The notes under the pieces: model-generated
Told to the model about the DNA's origin: nothing
What the model saw: only the letters and a program-made list of their open reading frames with translations
Database searches by the model: none
Part shown: piece by piece, positions 16,949 through 26,952 of the stretch
Layout: each line of letters opens with the position of its first letter
How positions within the stretch are numbered: position 1 is the stretch's first letter
Assembly (NCBI GenBank): GCA_965198715.1
Contig: CBDAPV010000001.1
Span: 124,001 to 188,000 of the forward strand
Reading direction: 5' to 3'
DNA: 64,000 bases
DNA from: RH-AL1 sp965198715
GTDB lineage: Bacteria; Pseudomonadota; Alphaproteobacteria; Rhizobiales; Beijerinckiaceae
Position numbers and translations under genes: made by a program

Positions 16949-19900
16949 TCAAGCCGGCCCGGCTACCGCCCCCAGCGCGGCGTCGGCGGCGGCGTCGAGC
17001 GCCACCGGATCGAGCCACATCGGCGTGGGGCCGTTCGTCCACACCAGCAGCGCGCGGACCGGACGGTCTGGCCACAGCGGCTGCAGCAGGCGGCGGTACA
17101 GCGCGAGCTGCTCGACGTAGCGCACTGGAGCCTCGGCCGGCACGGCGCCGGTCTTGAAGTCGGCCACCACCACGCCGTCGGCCGCGACGGCGATCCGGTC
17201 GACCGTGCCCTCGACGACGCGCTCGCCGCCGCTCGCCAGCGCGAGCCGCCCCGACACCGCGACCTCGGCGCGCGAGCCCGGCGCGAAAAGCACGGCGAGA
17301 TCAGGGTGGGCCAGCACGCCCAGCGCCGCGCCGAGCGCCCGCTCGCGCCGCCCCTCCGGGACAGCGCGCGAGACCAGGAAGGCACACCCGGCCGCCTCTC
17401 GCCTACTCGCCTCCACATCAGGGAGGTGCTGAAGCAGCTCGTGCACAAGGGTGCCGAACAGTGCGCCCTCGCGCCGCTCCGCCGCCGCGTCGCCCCCCGC
17501 GCCGAGCCGCGACGGCCGCATCCGTGGTGCCGGGGCCGCCTCCTCGGGCGCCGGCGCGGCGAGCCAGGGCGGCGCGAGATCGAATAAAGCCTGGTCCGCG
17601 TCGGTACGGGACGGCATCGCCGGCTCGCTGGTGCCGGGCGTGCTGACGCGCAGCACCGTCTCGGCTTCGTCCCAGAAGGCCGGTACGTGCTCGACGACGG
17701 CGCCTTCGGGCGCGCCGGCCTCGAAGGCGACGCGGATCATCGCATCCCAGCATTCGTCCGGCGGCGCCTTGGCGCGGAAGAAGCCCGAAAGGTAGAGCCG
17801 CTCCTCGGCGCGCGTCATGGCGACGTAGAGCAGGCGGCGGTATTCGCGCATGGTGGCGAGCCGCCGCGCATCGCGGGCGCGGGCCACCGCCGGCGGGTCG
17901 TCGCCTTTGCGCGGCGACCAGGCCAGCACGGGGACCGCGCCGTCCTCGTCGGCGGCGAGGTCGAACACCACGGGATCGAGGCTCGGCGCCGGCACCGAGC
18001 AGGTGTCGGGCAGGAACACGATCTTGGCCTCGAGCCCCTTGGCCGCGTGCACGGTCATGACGCGCACGGCATCGGCGGCGTTCTCCATGTCGCGCTTGAT
18101 CGAGGTCTCCAGCGCCTCGACCTGCGCCAGGAACGTCGACAGCGAGGGCGCGCCCTCCCTCTCGTGCACCAAAGCGAGGCGCAGGAACTCGTCGATGGCG
18201 TCGTGCGCCTCCGGCCCCAGCCGGGCCTCCATGAGGCGCCGGCCGCCGTCGCGGCCGAGCAGCTCGACGTAGAAGGCGAAAGGCGTGGCCGAGGCGCGCG
18301 CGCGCCAGCGGGCTAGGGTCGCGTGAGCCTTGCGGTGGCGCGGCACGGCCGAGGCGCCGAGCGCGGCCAGCAGCGGGCCTTTGCGCGCCGGCGCCAGAAC
18401 CAGCAGGTCGTCGTCGTCGAGGCCGAACAGCGGCGACTTCAGCACGCAGGCGAGGCTGAGGTCGTCGTCCGGCAACAGCGCGGCGCGTCCGGCGGCGACG
18501 AGGTCCATGACCGCGATGTGGTTGGCGACGTCGAGGCGGTCGGCGCCGGCCACGGCGACGCGGTGCTTCTTCAGCGCCCGGATGACCGCCTCGAAGAAGG
18601 CGTTGCGGGTGCGCACGAGAATGAGGATGTCGCCGGGCCGGACCGGCCGCTGCCGGCGGCTGCGGCCCTCGTGCACCCGGTCGGACGAGAGCGGCGCGCA
18701 GAGCGCGCCGACCTTGCGGGCGACGCGGTCGGCCAGCTCGCTCGCGGGGTCGTCCTCGGCCAGCGCGTCGACGGGGATGCGCCACTCGGGATCGACCTCG
18801 CGAGGCTCGGCCTTGACCCGCGGCCACACCTCGACCAGCGCCGGCAGGCCGGCCTTGATGCTCTCGTGGCCGGGCCAGACGTCGCCCGGCTGCACCAGCC
18901 CGTCCTGGTACGGAACCGGCGCGAACACGCCGTCGACGGCGGCGAGGATGCCGGCCGTGGAGCGGAACGAGGTCTGCAGCCGGACCCGCTCGAAGGGCTT
19001 GCCGCCGGCGCGAAAACGCGTCTCGAAGGCCGCGCGCATGCGCTCGAACATCAGCGGCGCCGCGCCCTGGAACGAGAAGATCGACTGCTTGTCGTCGCCG
19101 ACCACGAAGAAGGAGCGGTCGTCGCGGCGCGCGCCGGCCCCGGCGGCGAAATCGGCGGTGAGCCGCTCCAGGATCTGCCATTGCGCGCGGCTGGTGTCCT
19201 GCGCCTCGTCGACCAGCACGTGGTCGATGCCGCTGTCGAGCTTGTGCAAAACCCAGCCGGCATCGGAACGGCGCAGCAGCTGCAGCGTGCGCTCGACGAG
19301 ATCGTCGAAATCGAGCAGGCCGCCGGCCGCCTTGGCGCGGGCGTAGCGCGCCGCGACGGCATCGACGAGCTGCAGCAGGGCCAAGGTGCGCTCGGCGGTC
19401 TCGGCGATCTTGAGCTCGTTGCGCAGGGCAACGAGACGCTGCTGTTCCGCCGTCAGCTCCTCCTTGAGGCCGGCGCTGGCCTTGGCCGTGCCCGCCGTGA
19501 CGAGGCTCCCGCGCTCGCCGCCGTCGGCCTTGAAGAACACCGGGGCGTAGAGTTCGAGCACCGCCGCCGTGCCGGCACCTGCGGCCAGCGCCTCCGCGGC
19601 GCGGCCAAGGCGCGCCGCCTGGTCCCTGTCGGTCTTGGAGCCGGCGGCGAGCCGCTTGGACAGGTCGGCCCAGCGGGCGGGGCCGAGCCCCTCGCGCACC
19701 ATGGCCCGGCGCACCGATTCCGCATCGGGGTAGCGGCCGCCGCCGAGCCGCGCCAGCAGGGCGGCCGACCGCGCGCTTTCCTGACCCGTGCCCTCCTGCG
19801 CGTCGCCACGCAGCGCCATGGCCTCGGCGATGAGACGGTCGACGCCGAAGGCGCCGGCGAGGTCGGCCACCAGGGCCAGGGCCGCACCGAGCGGGCCGGC

Positions 19901-20431
19901 GCGCTGTGCGTCCTCGATGACGCCGCGCTTGGCCGCCGCCATCAGCTCGCCGGTGCGCAGCTCGTCGGCGACGGCGAAGCGCGCCGGCACGTTGGCCTCG
20001 AACGGGAACAGGTGCAGCAGCCGCTCGCAGAAGGCGTGGATCGTCTGGATCTTGAGACCGCCGGGCGTCTCCACCGTGCGGGTGAACAGGCGACGCGCGG
20101 CGATCAGGTCGCCGGGTTTCGGTGCCGGCGCGCCGGTGAGGACGATGGCGTCCCGCAGGTCGCGGTCCTCCATCATCGTCCAGTCCGACAGCGTGCGGAA
20201 CACCCTCGTCGCCATCTGCGCCGCCGCCGCCTTGGTGAAGGTGAGGCACAAGATCCTCGAGGGCGCCGTGCCGGCGAGCAGCAGCCGGATCACGCGCTGG
20301 GTCAGCACGTGGGTCTTGCCCGAGCCGGCGTTGGCCGACACCCAGATCGAGAAGGCCGGGTCGGAGGCGCGCACCTGCCGTTCGCGGAGATGGTCGGGCA
20401 CGAGCAGCGCCGGGGCGACGGGCTTGTTCAC
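16949..20431 (-). CDS. addA: Double-strand break repair helicase-nuclease AddA
   Basis: Large subunit of the AddAB helicase-nuclease that resects DNA ends for RecA. The 1160-residue protein has UvrD-type motifs in order: Walker A SANAGSGKTHVL (near residue 30), TFTKAAAAQMA, Walker B VDEAQDTSRAQW, motif V MTVHAAKGLEAKIVFLPDT and motif VI LLYVAMTRAEERLYLSG. A C-terminal RecB-like nuclease carries DRIAVAADGVVVADFKTG. I use the GTG at 20431, which overlaps the addB stop (GTGA) and drops 11 unsupported codons. AddB immediately precedes it, so the two subunits are translationally coupled. Confidence 0.95.
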   Translation of the reverse strand: MNKPVAPALLVPDHLRERQVRASDPAFSIWVSANAGSGKTHVLTQRVIRLLLAGTAPSRILCLTFTKAAAAQMATRVFRTLSDWTMMEDRDLRDAIVLTGAPAPKPGDLIAARRLFTRTVETPGGLKIQTIHAFCERLLHLFPFEANVPARFAVADELRTGELMAAAKRGVIEDAQRAGPLGAALALVADLAGAFGVDRLIAEAMALRGDAQEGTGQESARSAALLARLGGGRYPDAESVRRAMVREGLGPARWADLSKRLAAGSKTDRDQAARLGRAAEALAAGAGTAAVLELYAPVFFKADGGERGSLVTAGTAKASAGLKEELTAEQQRLVALRNELKIAETAERTLALLQLVDAVAARYARAKAAGGLLDFDDLVERTLQLLRRSDAGWVLHKLDSGIDHVLVDEAQDTSRAQWQILERLTADFAAGAGARRDDRSFFVVGDDKQSIFSFQGAAPLMFERMRAAFETRFRAGGKPFERVRLQTSFRSTAGILAAVDGVFAPVPYQDGLVQPGDVWPGHESIKAGLPALVEVWPRVKAEPREVDPEWRIPVDALAEDDPASELADRVARKVGALCAPLSSDRVHEGRSRRQRPVRPGDILILVRTRNAFFEAVIRALKKHRVAVAGADRLDVANHIAVMDLVAAGRAALLPDDDLSLACVLKSPLFGLDDDDLLVLAPARKGPLLAALGASAVPRHRKAHATLARWRARASATPFAFYVELLGRDGGRRLMEARLGPEAHDAIDEFLRLALVHEREGAPSLSTFLAQVEALETSIKRDMENAADAVRVMTVHAAKGLEAKIVFLPDTCSVPAPSLDPVVFDLAADEDGAVPVLAWSPRKGDDPPAVARARDARRLATMREYRRLLYVAMTRAEERLYLSGFFRAKAPPDECWDAMIRVAFEAGAPEGAVVEHVPAFWDEAETVLRVSTPGTSEPAMPSRTDADQALFDLAPPWLAAPAPEEAAPAPRMRPSRLGAGGDAAAERREGALFGTLVHELLQHLPDVEASRREAAGCAFLVSRAVPEGRRERALGAALGVLAHPDLAVLFAPGSRAEVAVSGRLALASGGERVVEGTVDRIAVAADGVVVADFKTGAVPAEAPVRYVEQLALYRRLLQPLWPDRPVRALLVWTNGPTPMWLDPVALDAAADAALGAVAGPA

Positions 20432-23400
20432 GGGGCCACCTCCTCGTCGCCGGAGAGCGACCATTCGCGGACGCGGGCGAGATGGTCGTAGGCGCCGTTG
20501 GGGCGGGCGTATTTCGGGAACGGCCGCGAGGGATAGCCTGTCGACTCGACGCGGAAGCTCGACAGCAGCTGCTTCAGCCCGGCGAAATGGCGGTCGACGC
20601 AGGTGGCGAAGCTCTCGCCGTCCTCGAAGCGGATCGGGCGCACGAAGCCGCCGTCCTTGCCGCCGAGCTTGACGTAGGTGGCGCCGATCTCGCCGCGCGG
20701 CACCGGCCCGAAGCCGCCCTCGCGCAGGATCGCCGCCTCCAGCGTCAGCTGCGGCGCGAAGCCGACCTGCACCTCCTTCGCGCCGGGCGGCTGCCCCGTC
20801 TTGTAGTCGGTCAGCGTCGCCGTGCCGTCACCGTGGCGCTCCAGCCGGTCGGCCCGCGCCGTCAGGGTGAACTCGCTGCCATCGGCAAGGGCGAAGGCCA
20901 GGGCGCCGGCGGTCTCGACGTCGATCGAGCCACCGCGGTCGCGCTGCGCCGCATCGAAGGCGAGGAAGAGATCGATGGTCTTCTCCATGACCGGCCAGCG
21001 GAAGAGGCGGAACACCGGATCGGCCAGCGCCTCGCGGAATTTTTCGCGCACGAGGCCTTCCAGGGCAGCGCGGCGAGACGCTGCCGTTCCAAGGGCCTCC
21101 GCGCAATCGACGAAGGCGTGCAACGCAGCATGCATCAGGCTGCCGTAGTCGCCGGGGCCGAGCTCGTCCTCGACCTGCGGCAGCGGCTGCAGCCGCAGGA
21201 TGCGCTGGGCGTGGACGGCATAGGGATCGCGCCGCAACGTCTCGATCGCGGTGACCGAGAGCTGCGTCGGCCGCAGCGCCAGCGGCGGCTTGGGAATGGG
21301 GCGCCGCGCCGGCACGGGGTCGGTCAGCGGCCGGTCGAGGTTGCGGGCGAGCCGGAGCAGCCGGAGCCCACGCTCGCGCACCGGATGCCACGCCTTGCCG
21401 CCGAGCGCCTCGAGCCGCAGCAGGAAGCGCGAGGCCACCGTCGGCGCGCCGCCGCGCTTGGCCGCGCGCGAGAGCACCACCGTGCCGGTGCCCATCGCCA
21501 TGGTGAAGTCGTGCGCGGTCTGGCCGATGCGCCGCTCCGGCGGGGTCAGTCCCAGCTCCTGGCGCATGGGTCGGTTGAGGAACGCGTCGGTGGGCGCGGC
21601 CGGAGGCCACACCGTCTCGTCGAGGCCGCCGAGCAGCACGACATCGGCGGAAACGAGGCGCGCCTCGAGCAGGCCGAGGATCTGCAGGCGCGGATGCGGG
21701 TGATCGGTGTTGCGCAGCGCCACCTCGCCGGCGAGCCGGCCGAACAGCAGGCCGTAGCCCTCGGCATCGAAGCGCAGCGTGCCGCTCTCGGGCGCCAGCT
21801 CGTCGAGGATGGCGTCGAGCGCGTCGGCCTCGTCGCCGGCGACGGCCGCCTCGCCGGTGGTCGCGATCACGGCGGCACGGTGGGCCTCGGCCCAGGCGGC
21901 GAGCGTATGCGTGCCGCGACGAAGCGCGACGAGCGGCGCCAGCGCCGCCTCGAGTGCCACCCAGAGCGCGGCCATGGCCGCCCAGTCCTCGTCGCGCAGG
22001 CTCTTCTGCGCGGGATGGGCGTGCCGGTCGGCGGCGGCCGCGCGCGCGGCGGCGAACAGCTCGGCCGGCGCGCGGCCGGCCAGCGGCACCGTGCGCAGCA
22101 CCGCCACCTCGAGCTTGGCGGCGAGGCGGACAACGTCGGAACGCTCGCGTCCAAAGCCGGGGGACAGGGGGGCGGTCAGCGGATGCGCCAGCAGCGCGCC
22201 GAGATCTCCGGCCGAGCCGGTTGCCGCCGCGGCGGCGACGAGGCGGGCGAAGACGCCGAGCGGACGTCCGGCGAAAGGCTCGCCGGCGGTGTCGATCACC
22301 TCGACGTTCCAGCGCAGCAGCTCGCCGCGCACGCGGCGCGCCAGGTCGCGGTCGGGCGTCACCAGCGCCGCGGTGCGGCCCGGTGTCTCCAGCACCTCGC
22401 GCAGCGCCACCGCCAGCGCCAACGCCTCCTCGCGCTCGTCGGCCGCCTCGACCAGCGCGACCCCGGCCAGCGCCGCGGCGAGATCGGCCGCCGGCACGCT
22501 CTTCTTCCAGCCGCGCCAGGCCTCGGTGGTATCGGCGGGGCGCAGCGCCTCGGCGACGAAACGCTCGCGGATCGACGCGGCCGGCGCCGGCGGCGCACCG
22601 AGCGACAGCACGCCGGCGCGATCGAGGCCGAGCACCGGCAGCAGCCGCGCCATCGCCGCCTGCGGATGGCCGAAGCCCGGCTCGTCGCCGGCCTCCAGCG
22701 CGCCGGACACCAGCCGCCACGCCGTCGCGTCGAGGTCGCGATCGAGCCCCGGCAGCACCACGGCACCATGGGGCGCGCGGGCGATGGCGGCGAGCAGCCG
22801 CGCCGTCGCCCGGTTGGTGCCGGTCGAGCCGATCGCCAGCACCGCGCCGGCCTCCTGCGATGCCAGATCGTCGTCCGCGAGCGCGTCGGCCTGGGCCTGC
22901 ACCAGGGTCTTCTGACGCGCGGCGCGATCGACGAGGCCGTGCTTGGCGAGGACCTCCGGCCACGCGTTGACGGCGATCTCGAGGAAGGTCGTGGTGATGC
23001 GCCAATAATCGTCGAAGCCGGCCATGTGCAGCGCGTCGAGGCTGCGCCAGGGCACGTCCTCGATGGTCATCTCGTCGATGAGCCGGGCGAGATCGCCGGC
23101 GAGCGCGAAAGCATCCGCCGGCGAGGTGGCGACGCGGAACGCCTCGTCGGGATCGGTGACGCGGGTGCCGGCGCCGTCGACGCGCCGCAGCGCGCCGTCG
23201 ATCGCCTCGGCCCAGCGCTGGATCAGTTCGGCGAGGCGCAGCCGGCGCCAGATCGAGGACGCGGCGGGTGGCAGCGGCAGCCCGGACGCGACCGCGTCGG
23301 GCTCGGCGAAGATCAGCTCGGTCTCGGTCGCCTCGAGGGTGCCCAGCGGGAGGATGCGCGGCAGCACCACGCTCGGCCCCCGGGCACGGGCGCGGAACTC

Positions 23401-23577
23401 GGCGGCCAGCGCGCGCGCGGCGCGCTGCGTCGGCACGTAGATGCGCGTCGCCGCCAGCGCCAGCGGGTCGTCCGCCGGAGCGGCACCGACACCAAGGTCG
23501 CCGGCGAGGAAGCGCTCCACCACCGTGGCGAGGAACGGTTGTGCCGGCGAGATCGTGTACACGTTGGGCGCGCGCAT
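20428..23577 (-). CDS. addB: Double-strand break repair protein AddB
   Basis: Partner of AddA, 1049 residues, of the alphaproteobacterial AddB type. The N-terminus (YTISPAQPFLATVVERFLAG) and the inactivated helicase-like core match the family. The C-terminal RecB nuclease domain shows DRLERHGDGTATLTDYKTGQ, with the D and K of the nuclease motif. The complex unwinds and cuts duplex ends and is probably governed by Chi-like sequences. First gene of the addB-addA-trxA run and divergent from the secreted DUF2380-like gene. Confidence 0.94.
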   Translation of the reverse strand: MRAPNVYTISPAQPFLATVVERFLAGDLGVGAAPADDPLALAATRIYVPTQRAARALAAEFRARARGPSVVLPRILPLGTLEATETELIFAEPDAVASGLPLPPAASSIWRRLRLAELIQRWAEAIDGALRRVDGAGTRVTDPDEAFRVATSPADAFALAGDLARLIDEMTIEDVPWRSLDALHMAGFDDYWRITTTFLEIAVNAWPEVLAKHGLVDRAARQKTLVQAQADALADDDLASQEAGAVLAIGSTGTNRATARLLAAIARAPHGAVVLPGLDRDLDATAWRLVSGALEAGDEPGFGHPQAAMARLLPVLGLDRAGVLSLGAPPAPAASIRERFVAEALRPADTTEAWRGWKKSVPAADLAAALAGVALVEAADEREEALALAVALREVLETPGRTAALVTPDRDLARRVRGELLRWNVEVIDTAGEPFAGRPLGVFARLVAAAAATGSAGDLGALLAHPLTAPLSPGFGRERSDVVRLAAKLEVAVLRTVPLAGRAPAELFAAARAAAADRHAHPAQKSLRDEDWAAMAALWVALEAALAPLVALRRGTHTLAAWAEAHRAAVIATTGEAAVAGDEADALDAILDELAPESGTLRFDAEGYGLLFGRLAGEVALRNTDHPHPRLQILGLLEARLVSADVVLLGGLDETVWPPAAPTDAFLNRPMRQELGLTPPERRIGQTAHDFTMAMGTGTVVLSRAAKRGGAPTVASRFLLRLEALGGKAWHPVRERGLRLLRLARNLDRPLTDPVPARRPIPKPPLALRPTQLSVTAIETLRRDPYAVHAQRILRLQPLPQVEDELGPGDYGSLMHAALHAFVDCAEALGTAASRRAALEGLVREKFREALADPVFRLFRWPVMEKTIDLFLAFDAAQRDRGGSIDVETAGALAFALADGSEFTLTARADRLERHGDGTATLTDYKTGQPPGAKEVQVGFAPQLTLEAAILREGGFGPVPRGEIGATYVKLGGKDGGFVRPIRFEDGESFATCVDRHFAGLKQLLSSFRVESTGYPSRPFPKYARPNGAYDHLARVREWSLSGDEEVAP

Positions 23578-23688
23578 GGGTGAGAGTGGTCGCGCGCTGA
23601 GCCGAGTCGGTCAAGGCTGGATCGCTCCGCCCGCCGCCGCGTTCCCCGGCCTTCGTGGCCGACACCCGCCCCGCCGCCCGGAGACAGC

Positions 23689-24198
23689 ATGAGACCGCAA
23701 TACGCCCTCGCCCTCGTCGCGACCCTCGCCGGCGGCGGCGCCCAGGCCGCCCCGCTCAAGGCGGTCGTCTTCGCCGTCGAGGGCGTGGACCTGCCGGCGA
23801 CGCCGCAGACCGAGCAGCGGCTGTTGGCGGCGACCGACCTGCTGCGCCGGCAGGTGGCGGCCAAGGGCCTCAGCATCGTCGATACGGCGCCGCAGGCCGC
23901 CAAGATCAAGGAGAACCTGCCGCTGCGCGACTGCAACGGCTGCGACGAGGACATCGCCAAGGCGCTCGGCGCCGACATCGAGGTCGCCACGGCGGTGCGC
24001 CAGGCCTCCTCCGCGACCTACGACTTCACCGGCTCGGTGAAGGACGTGCGCACCGGCCGCGTGCTGCGCCAGGGCCTCGTCGACGTGCACGGCGACAGCC
24101 CCGACGAGTGGGCCCATGCCGTGAAGTTCCTGCTGAAGGAGCGCCTGCTCGATCCGCCGCTGCCGGGGGACGCCGCAGCGCTGGCCGCCGGCAAGTAG
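23689..24198 (+). CDS. Secreted DUF2380/DUF3280-like protein
   Basis: A 169-residue protein with a short signal peptide (MRPQYALALVATLAGGGAQA). The mature protein starts with an alternating strand pattern (LKAVVFAVEGVDL) and contains ENLPLRDCNGCDEDIAKALG, with a C-x-x-C pair, and a WAHAVKFLLKERLLD helix. This fits the small periplasmic family of unknown function annotated as DUF2380/DUF3280. It may hold a nucleotide- or lipid-binding Rossmann-like fold, but no role is known. It is divergent from addB and convergent with the thioredoxin-domain gene. Confidence 0.62.
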   Translation: MRPQYALALVATLAGGGAQAAPLKAVVFAVEGVDLPATPQTEQRLLAATDLLRRQVAAKGLSIVDTAPQAAKIKENLPLRDCNGCDEDIAKALGADIEVATAVRQASSATYDFTGSVKDVRTGRVLRQGLVDVHGDSPDEWAHAVKFLLKERLLDPPLPGDAAALAAGK

Positions 24199-24223
24199 GC
24201 CGGCGGAAAAGTAGGCCGGGCGG

Positions 24224-26632
24224 TCAGCCGCCCGGTTTCGGCGCGACGACCGGCAGGGTGGAGGGCGGCAGGCAGGTGTGGGCGTCGCAGGCCTGTGCCG
24301 TGACGGTGGCGTGCCAGTCCGTCGCGTCCTTCGGCAAGGTGGCGGTGAGCTTCACCGCACCCTCGTAGACGGCCAGCGCGGTCTTGCTGAACTCGGTCTG
24401 GAACGTCAGCGGCGACGGATAGGCCACCGAGCCGGCCGTGACGCCGGCGAAGGCGAGATCGGTCGGCACGAGGTAGTCGAGCGAGGGCAGGTGGGCGTTG
24501 ATGTGGAAGCCCGGGTCGACGTCGAGGGTCACGGTGACGACCTGCCCGTCGGGCATCGTCGTCGTCGAGGCGCTGGCATGCACGTGGTCCGACGTCGCCG
24601 GCACGTGCGGCGCCGCGGGAACCGCCTGCTCGGTGGAAGCCACGCGCACCGGCTTCGGCGGTGCCGCCGCGGCCAGCGCCGCCTGGCTCGGCGGGTGCTC
24701 GGCCAGCGCCACGACCGCGCTCGGCCAGGTTGCAGGATGGGTGCCGATCGTGCCGGCGAGCCGCGTCGCCATCCTGGCCTGGGCGGCGGCGAAGCGGGCG
24801 CCGTCCGGCTCCGCGGCCAGCCTGCCGAGGAGCTCGAGGGCCGACGAGGTGCCCGAGGGCAGGTCGGCGTCCTCGTTGTCGCCGAGCGCCACCGGCAGCA
24901 GGCCGGCCCCGGCCTGGAAGCGGCCGTCGGGCTGGAGGAAACGCTTCAGCATGGCGTCGGCGAGCTGCCCGGCCCGCTGCCGCCAGGTCGCGTCGCCGGT
25001 GGCGTCGGCGAGGTCGAGGTAGCCGACGCCGAGCGCCGCGTAATCCTCGGGCGTGCCGTCGACCGCCGCCGTGCCGTCGAAGATCTGGTGCTCGAGGGCG
25101 CCGGTGCCTTGGTCCCAGGCGTGGTCCCAGATCAGCGCCCCCGCCTTGACCGCCGCCACGGTGAGCGCGGGCGACGCCAGCGTCTTGCCCGCCCCTGCCA
25201 GCGCGCCGATCGCGAGCCCGTTCCAGCCGACCACCACCTTGTCGTCGCGCGCCGGCTGCGGCCGGGCGGCGCGCGCGGCGAGCAGCTTTGCCCGCGGCTG
25301 GGCCATGGACGCGATGAGCGACGCCGGATTTGCGGCGCCGGCACGCTTCAGCGTGTCGGCGATCGGCAGGCGGATCCGCAACACTCCGGCCGGCAGCCCG
25401 GCGAGAGCCGTCTCGCCACCGCGCTGCTCCGGCAGCGGCGTCAGCTCGTAGACGCCGAGGAAGCGCTCGGTGTCGGCGGCGCCGAGCACGTCCTCGATCT
25501 GCTGGCGCGTCCACAGGTAGGTTTCGCCCTCGACGCCGGCGGTCTCGGCGTCGAGTGCGGTGGCGAAGCCGCCGCCGGGGAGCTGCATGTCGCGCAGCAG
25601 GAAGCCGGCGACGGCCAGCGCCGTCCCGCCGTCGAGCGCGCCGCCGGTCGTCTTCGCCCGCGCCGTGTAGAGCGCCAGCATCTGCGCGTTGTCGCTCAGC
25701 ATCTTCTCGAAATGCGGGACGGACCAGGTCGGCTCGGTCGCGTAGCGGAAGAAGCCGCCGCCGAGCTGGTCGTCGATGCCGCCGAAGGCCATCGCGTCCA
25801 GCGTCGTCTGAAGCGCCGCGGCGGCGGCCTGGTCCTCGTCGAGCCGGGCGTCGGCGGCGAGCAGCGCCAGCGCCGGCGCCTGGGGGAACTTGGGGCCGGA
25901 TTTCGGCGAGCCGAGGCCGCCGTTCGCCGGATCGATGCCGGGCAGCAGCATCTGCGCCGCCGTGCTGAGCCAGGCGCGCGGCACCACCGGCAGCGTGCCG
26001 GCCTCGTCCTGCCGGTCAGCGAGCGTGTGCAGGGCCTTCATCATCTCGGTCGCCGCCGGCGTCACCTGTTCGGCGCGGTGGTTGACCCAGAGGTCGTGGA
26101 TCGCGGCCAGCACCTTGGGGAAGCCCGGCTGGTCGCCGTCGTCCTTGGGCGGGAAGTAGCTGCCGGCGTAGAACGGCGCGCCCTCGGGCGTCAGGAACAG
26201 GTTGTTGGGCCACGCGCCGTGGCCGTCGAGCATGGTCGTCGCGTCCATGTAGAGCCGGTCGACGTCGGGCCGCTCCTCGCGGTCGACCTTCACGTTGACG
26301 AACCACTCGTTCATCAGCTTGGCGATCGCGGGGTCGGAGTAGATCGTCTTCTCCGCGACGTGGCACCAGTAGCAGGTGGAATAGCCGACCGAGAGGAAGA
26401 TCGGCTTGCCCTCCGCCCTGGCCTTGGCGAGGGCCTCCGGGCCCCACGGGTACCAGTCCACCGGGTTGTGGGCGTGGAGCAGGAGGTAGGGATCGGCCGA
26501 ATGGACGAGGCGGTTGGTGTAGGCGGGCGTCGCTTCGGGCTTCGTGTGAGGCGAAGGCTCTTGCGCGCGGGCGGAGCCGGCGAGCCCCCACGCGAGCAGG
26601 GCGGCGGCCACGCGAAGGGAGAAGGACGTCAT
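24224..26632 (-). CDS. DUF255 thioredoxin-fold protein with C-terminal DsbD-like domain, secreted
   Basis: An 802-residue protein with a Sec signal peptide (cleavage after AQE region, about residue 24). Residues 35-200 are the DUF255/YyaL thioredoxin-like domain: HNPVDWYPWGPEALAKA and VGYSTCYWCHVAEKTIYSDP, a redox C-x-x-C, then VNVKVDREERPDVDRLYMDA. The centre (about 250-650) is an (alpha/alpha)6-barrel-like region as in cellobiose epimerase-related proteins. The last 120 residues resemble the N-terminal domain of DsbD (PDGQVVTVTLDVDPGFHINA, and a cysteine pair in ACDAHTCLPPSTLPV). That fusion, with an export signal, suggests periplasmic thiol-disulfide exchange, which is inference. Confidence 0.82.
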   Translation of the reverse strand: MTSFSLRVAAALLAWGLAGSARAQEPSPHTKPEATPAYTNRLVHSADPYLLLHAHNPVDWYPWGPEALAKARAEGKPIFLSVGYSTCYWCHVAEKTIYSDPAIAKLMNEWFVNVKVDREERPDVDRLYMDATTMLDGHGAWPNNLFLTPEGAPFYAGSYFPPKDDGDQPGFPKVLAAIHDLWVNHRAEQVTPAATEMMKALHTLADRQDEAGTLPVVPRAWLSTAAQMLLPGIDPANGGLGSPKSGPKFPQAPALALLAADARLDEDQAAAAALQTTLDAMAFGGIDDQLGGGFFRYATEPTWSVPHFEKMLSDNAQMLALYTARAKTTGGALDGGTALAVAGFLLRDMQLPGGGFATALDAETAGVEGETYLWTRQQIEDVLGAADTERFLGVYELTPLPEQRGGETALAGLPAGVLRIRLPIADTLKRAGAANPASLIASMAQPRAKLLAARAARPQPARDDKVVVGWNGLAIGALAGAGKTLASPALTVAAVKAGALIWDHAWDQGTGALEHQIFDGTAAVDGTPEDYAALGVGYLDLADATGDATWRQRAGQLADAMLKRFLQPDGRFQAGAGLLPVALGDNEDADLPSGTSSALELLGRLAAEPDGARFAAAQARMATRLAGTIGTHPATWPSAVVALAEHPPSQAALAAAAPPKPVRVASTEQAVPAAPHVPATSDHVHASASTTTMPDGQVVTVTLDVDPGFHINAHLPSLDYLVPTDLAFAGVTAGSVAYPSPLTFQTEFSKTALAVYEGAVKLTATLPKDATDWHATVTAQACDAHTCLPPSTLPVVAPKPGG

Positions 26633-26766
26633 CGGGCGGGCTCCGGAAGGCGGCTTTATAGAGGCGCCGATGATGGCGCCAGTGGGTCGCCGGCTTGAAA
26701 CGCCGCTGCCGGCCCCGACATCAAGAGGCGACGGCGCTGGGCGCCGTCACCTCAGGAGGCTTCCTC

Positions 26767-26952
26767 ATGGACGGCCGGTTCCAACCCCGCACGATACCGT
26801 CTCGCCCGGCCGCAAGGCGCCCGCCGATCGATCGCGAAGGCAACCTCCTCCGTCTGCGCTTCGGCGTGCGGCCTGCCCCCGTCCGCATCCCCGCTACCGC
26901 CTGGTATCACGCCGAGGCGGTCCGGCAGGAAAGCGAGCACGACGCCGGCTAG
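26767..26952 (+). CDS. Small hypothetical protein, 61 residues
   Basis: Preceded by a perfect AGGAGG 7 bp before the ATG. That is the main evidence for the gene and decides this start over an in-frame ATG 24 codons upstream. The product is basic and Arg/Pro-rich (MDGRFQPRTIPSRPAARRPP), with a short strand-like segment GNLLRLRFGVRPAPVRIPAT. No domain is recognised. Its stop overlaps the 3' end of the convergent PIN toxin gene by 4 bp. Confidence 0.55.
   Translation: MDGRFQPRTIPSRPAARRPPIDREGNLLRLRFGVRPAPVRIPATAWYHAEAVRQESEHDAG

Noticed and set aside
18323..23583. Very long plus-strand frames (722 and 1033 codons) opposite addA and addB
   Set aside because: High-GC coding DNA leaves the opposite strand open. 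The products are Arg/Ala/Gly-rich with no domain, while the minus-strand frames carry full helicase and nuclease motifs.
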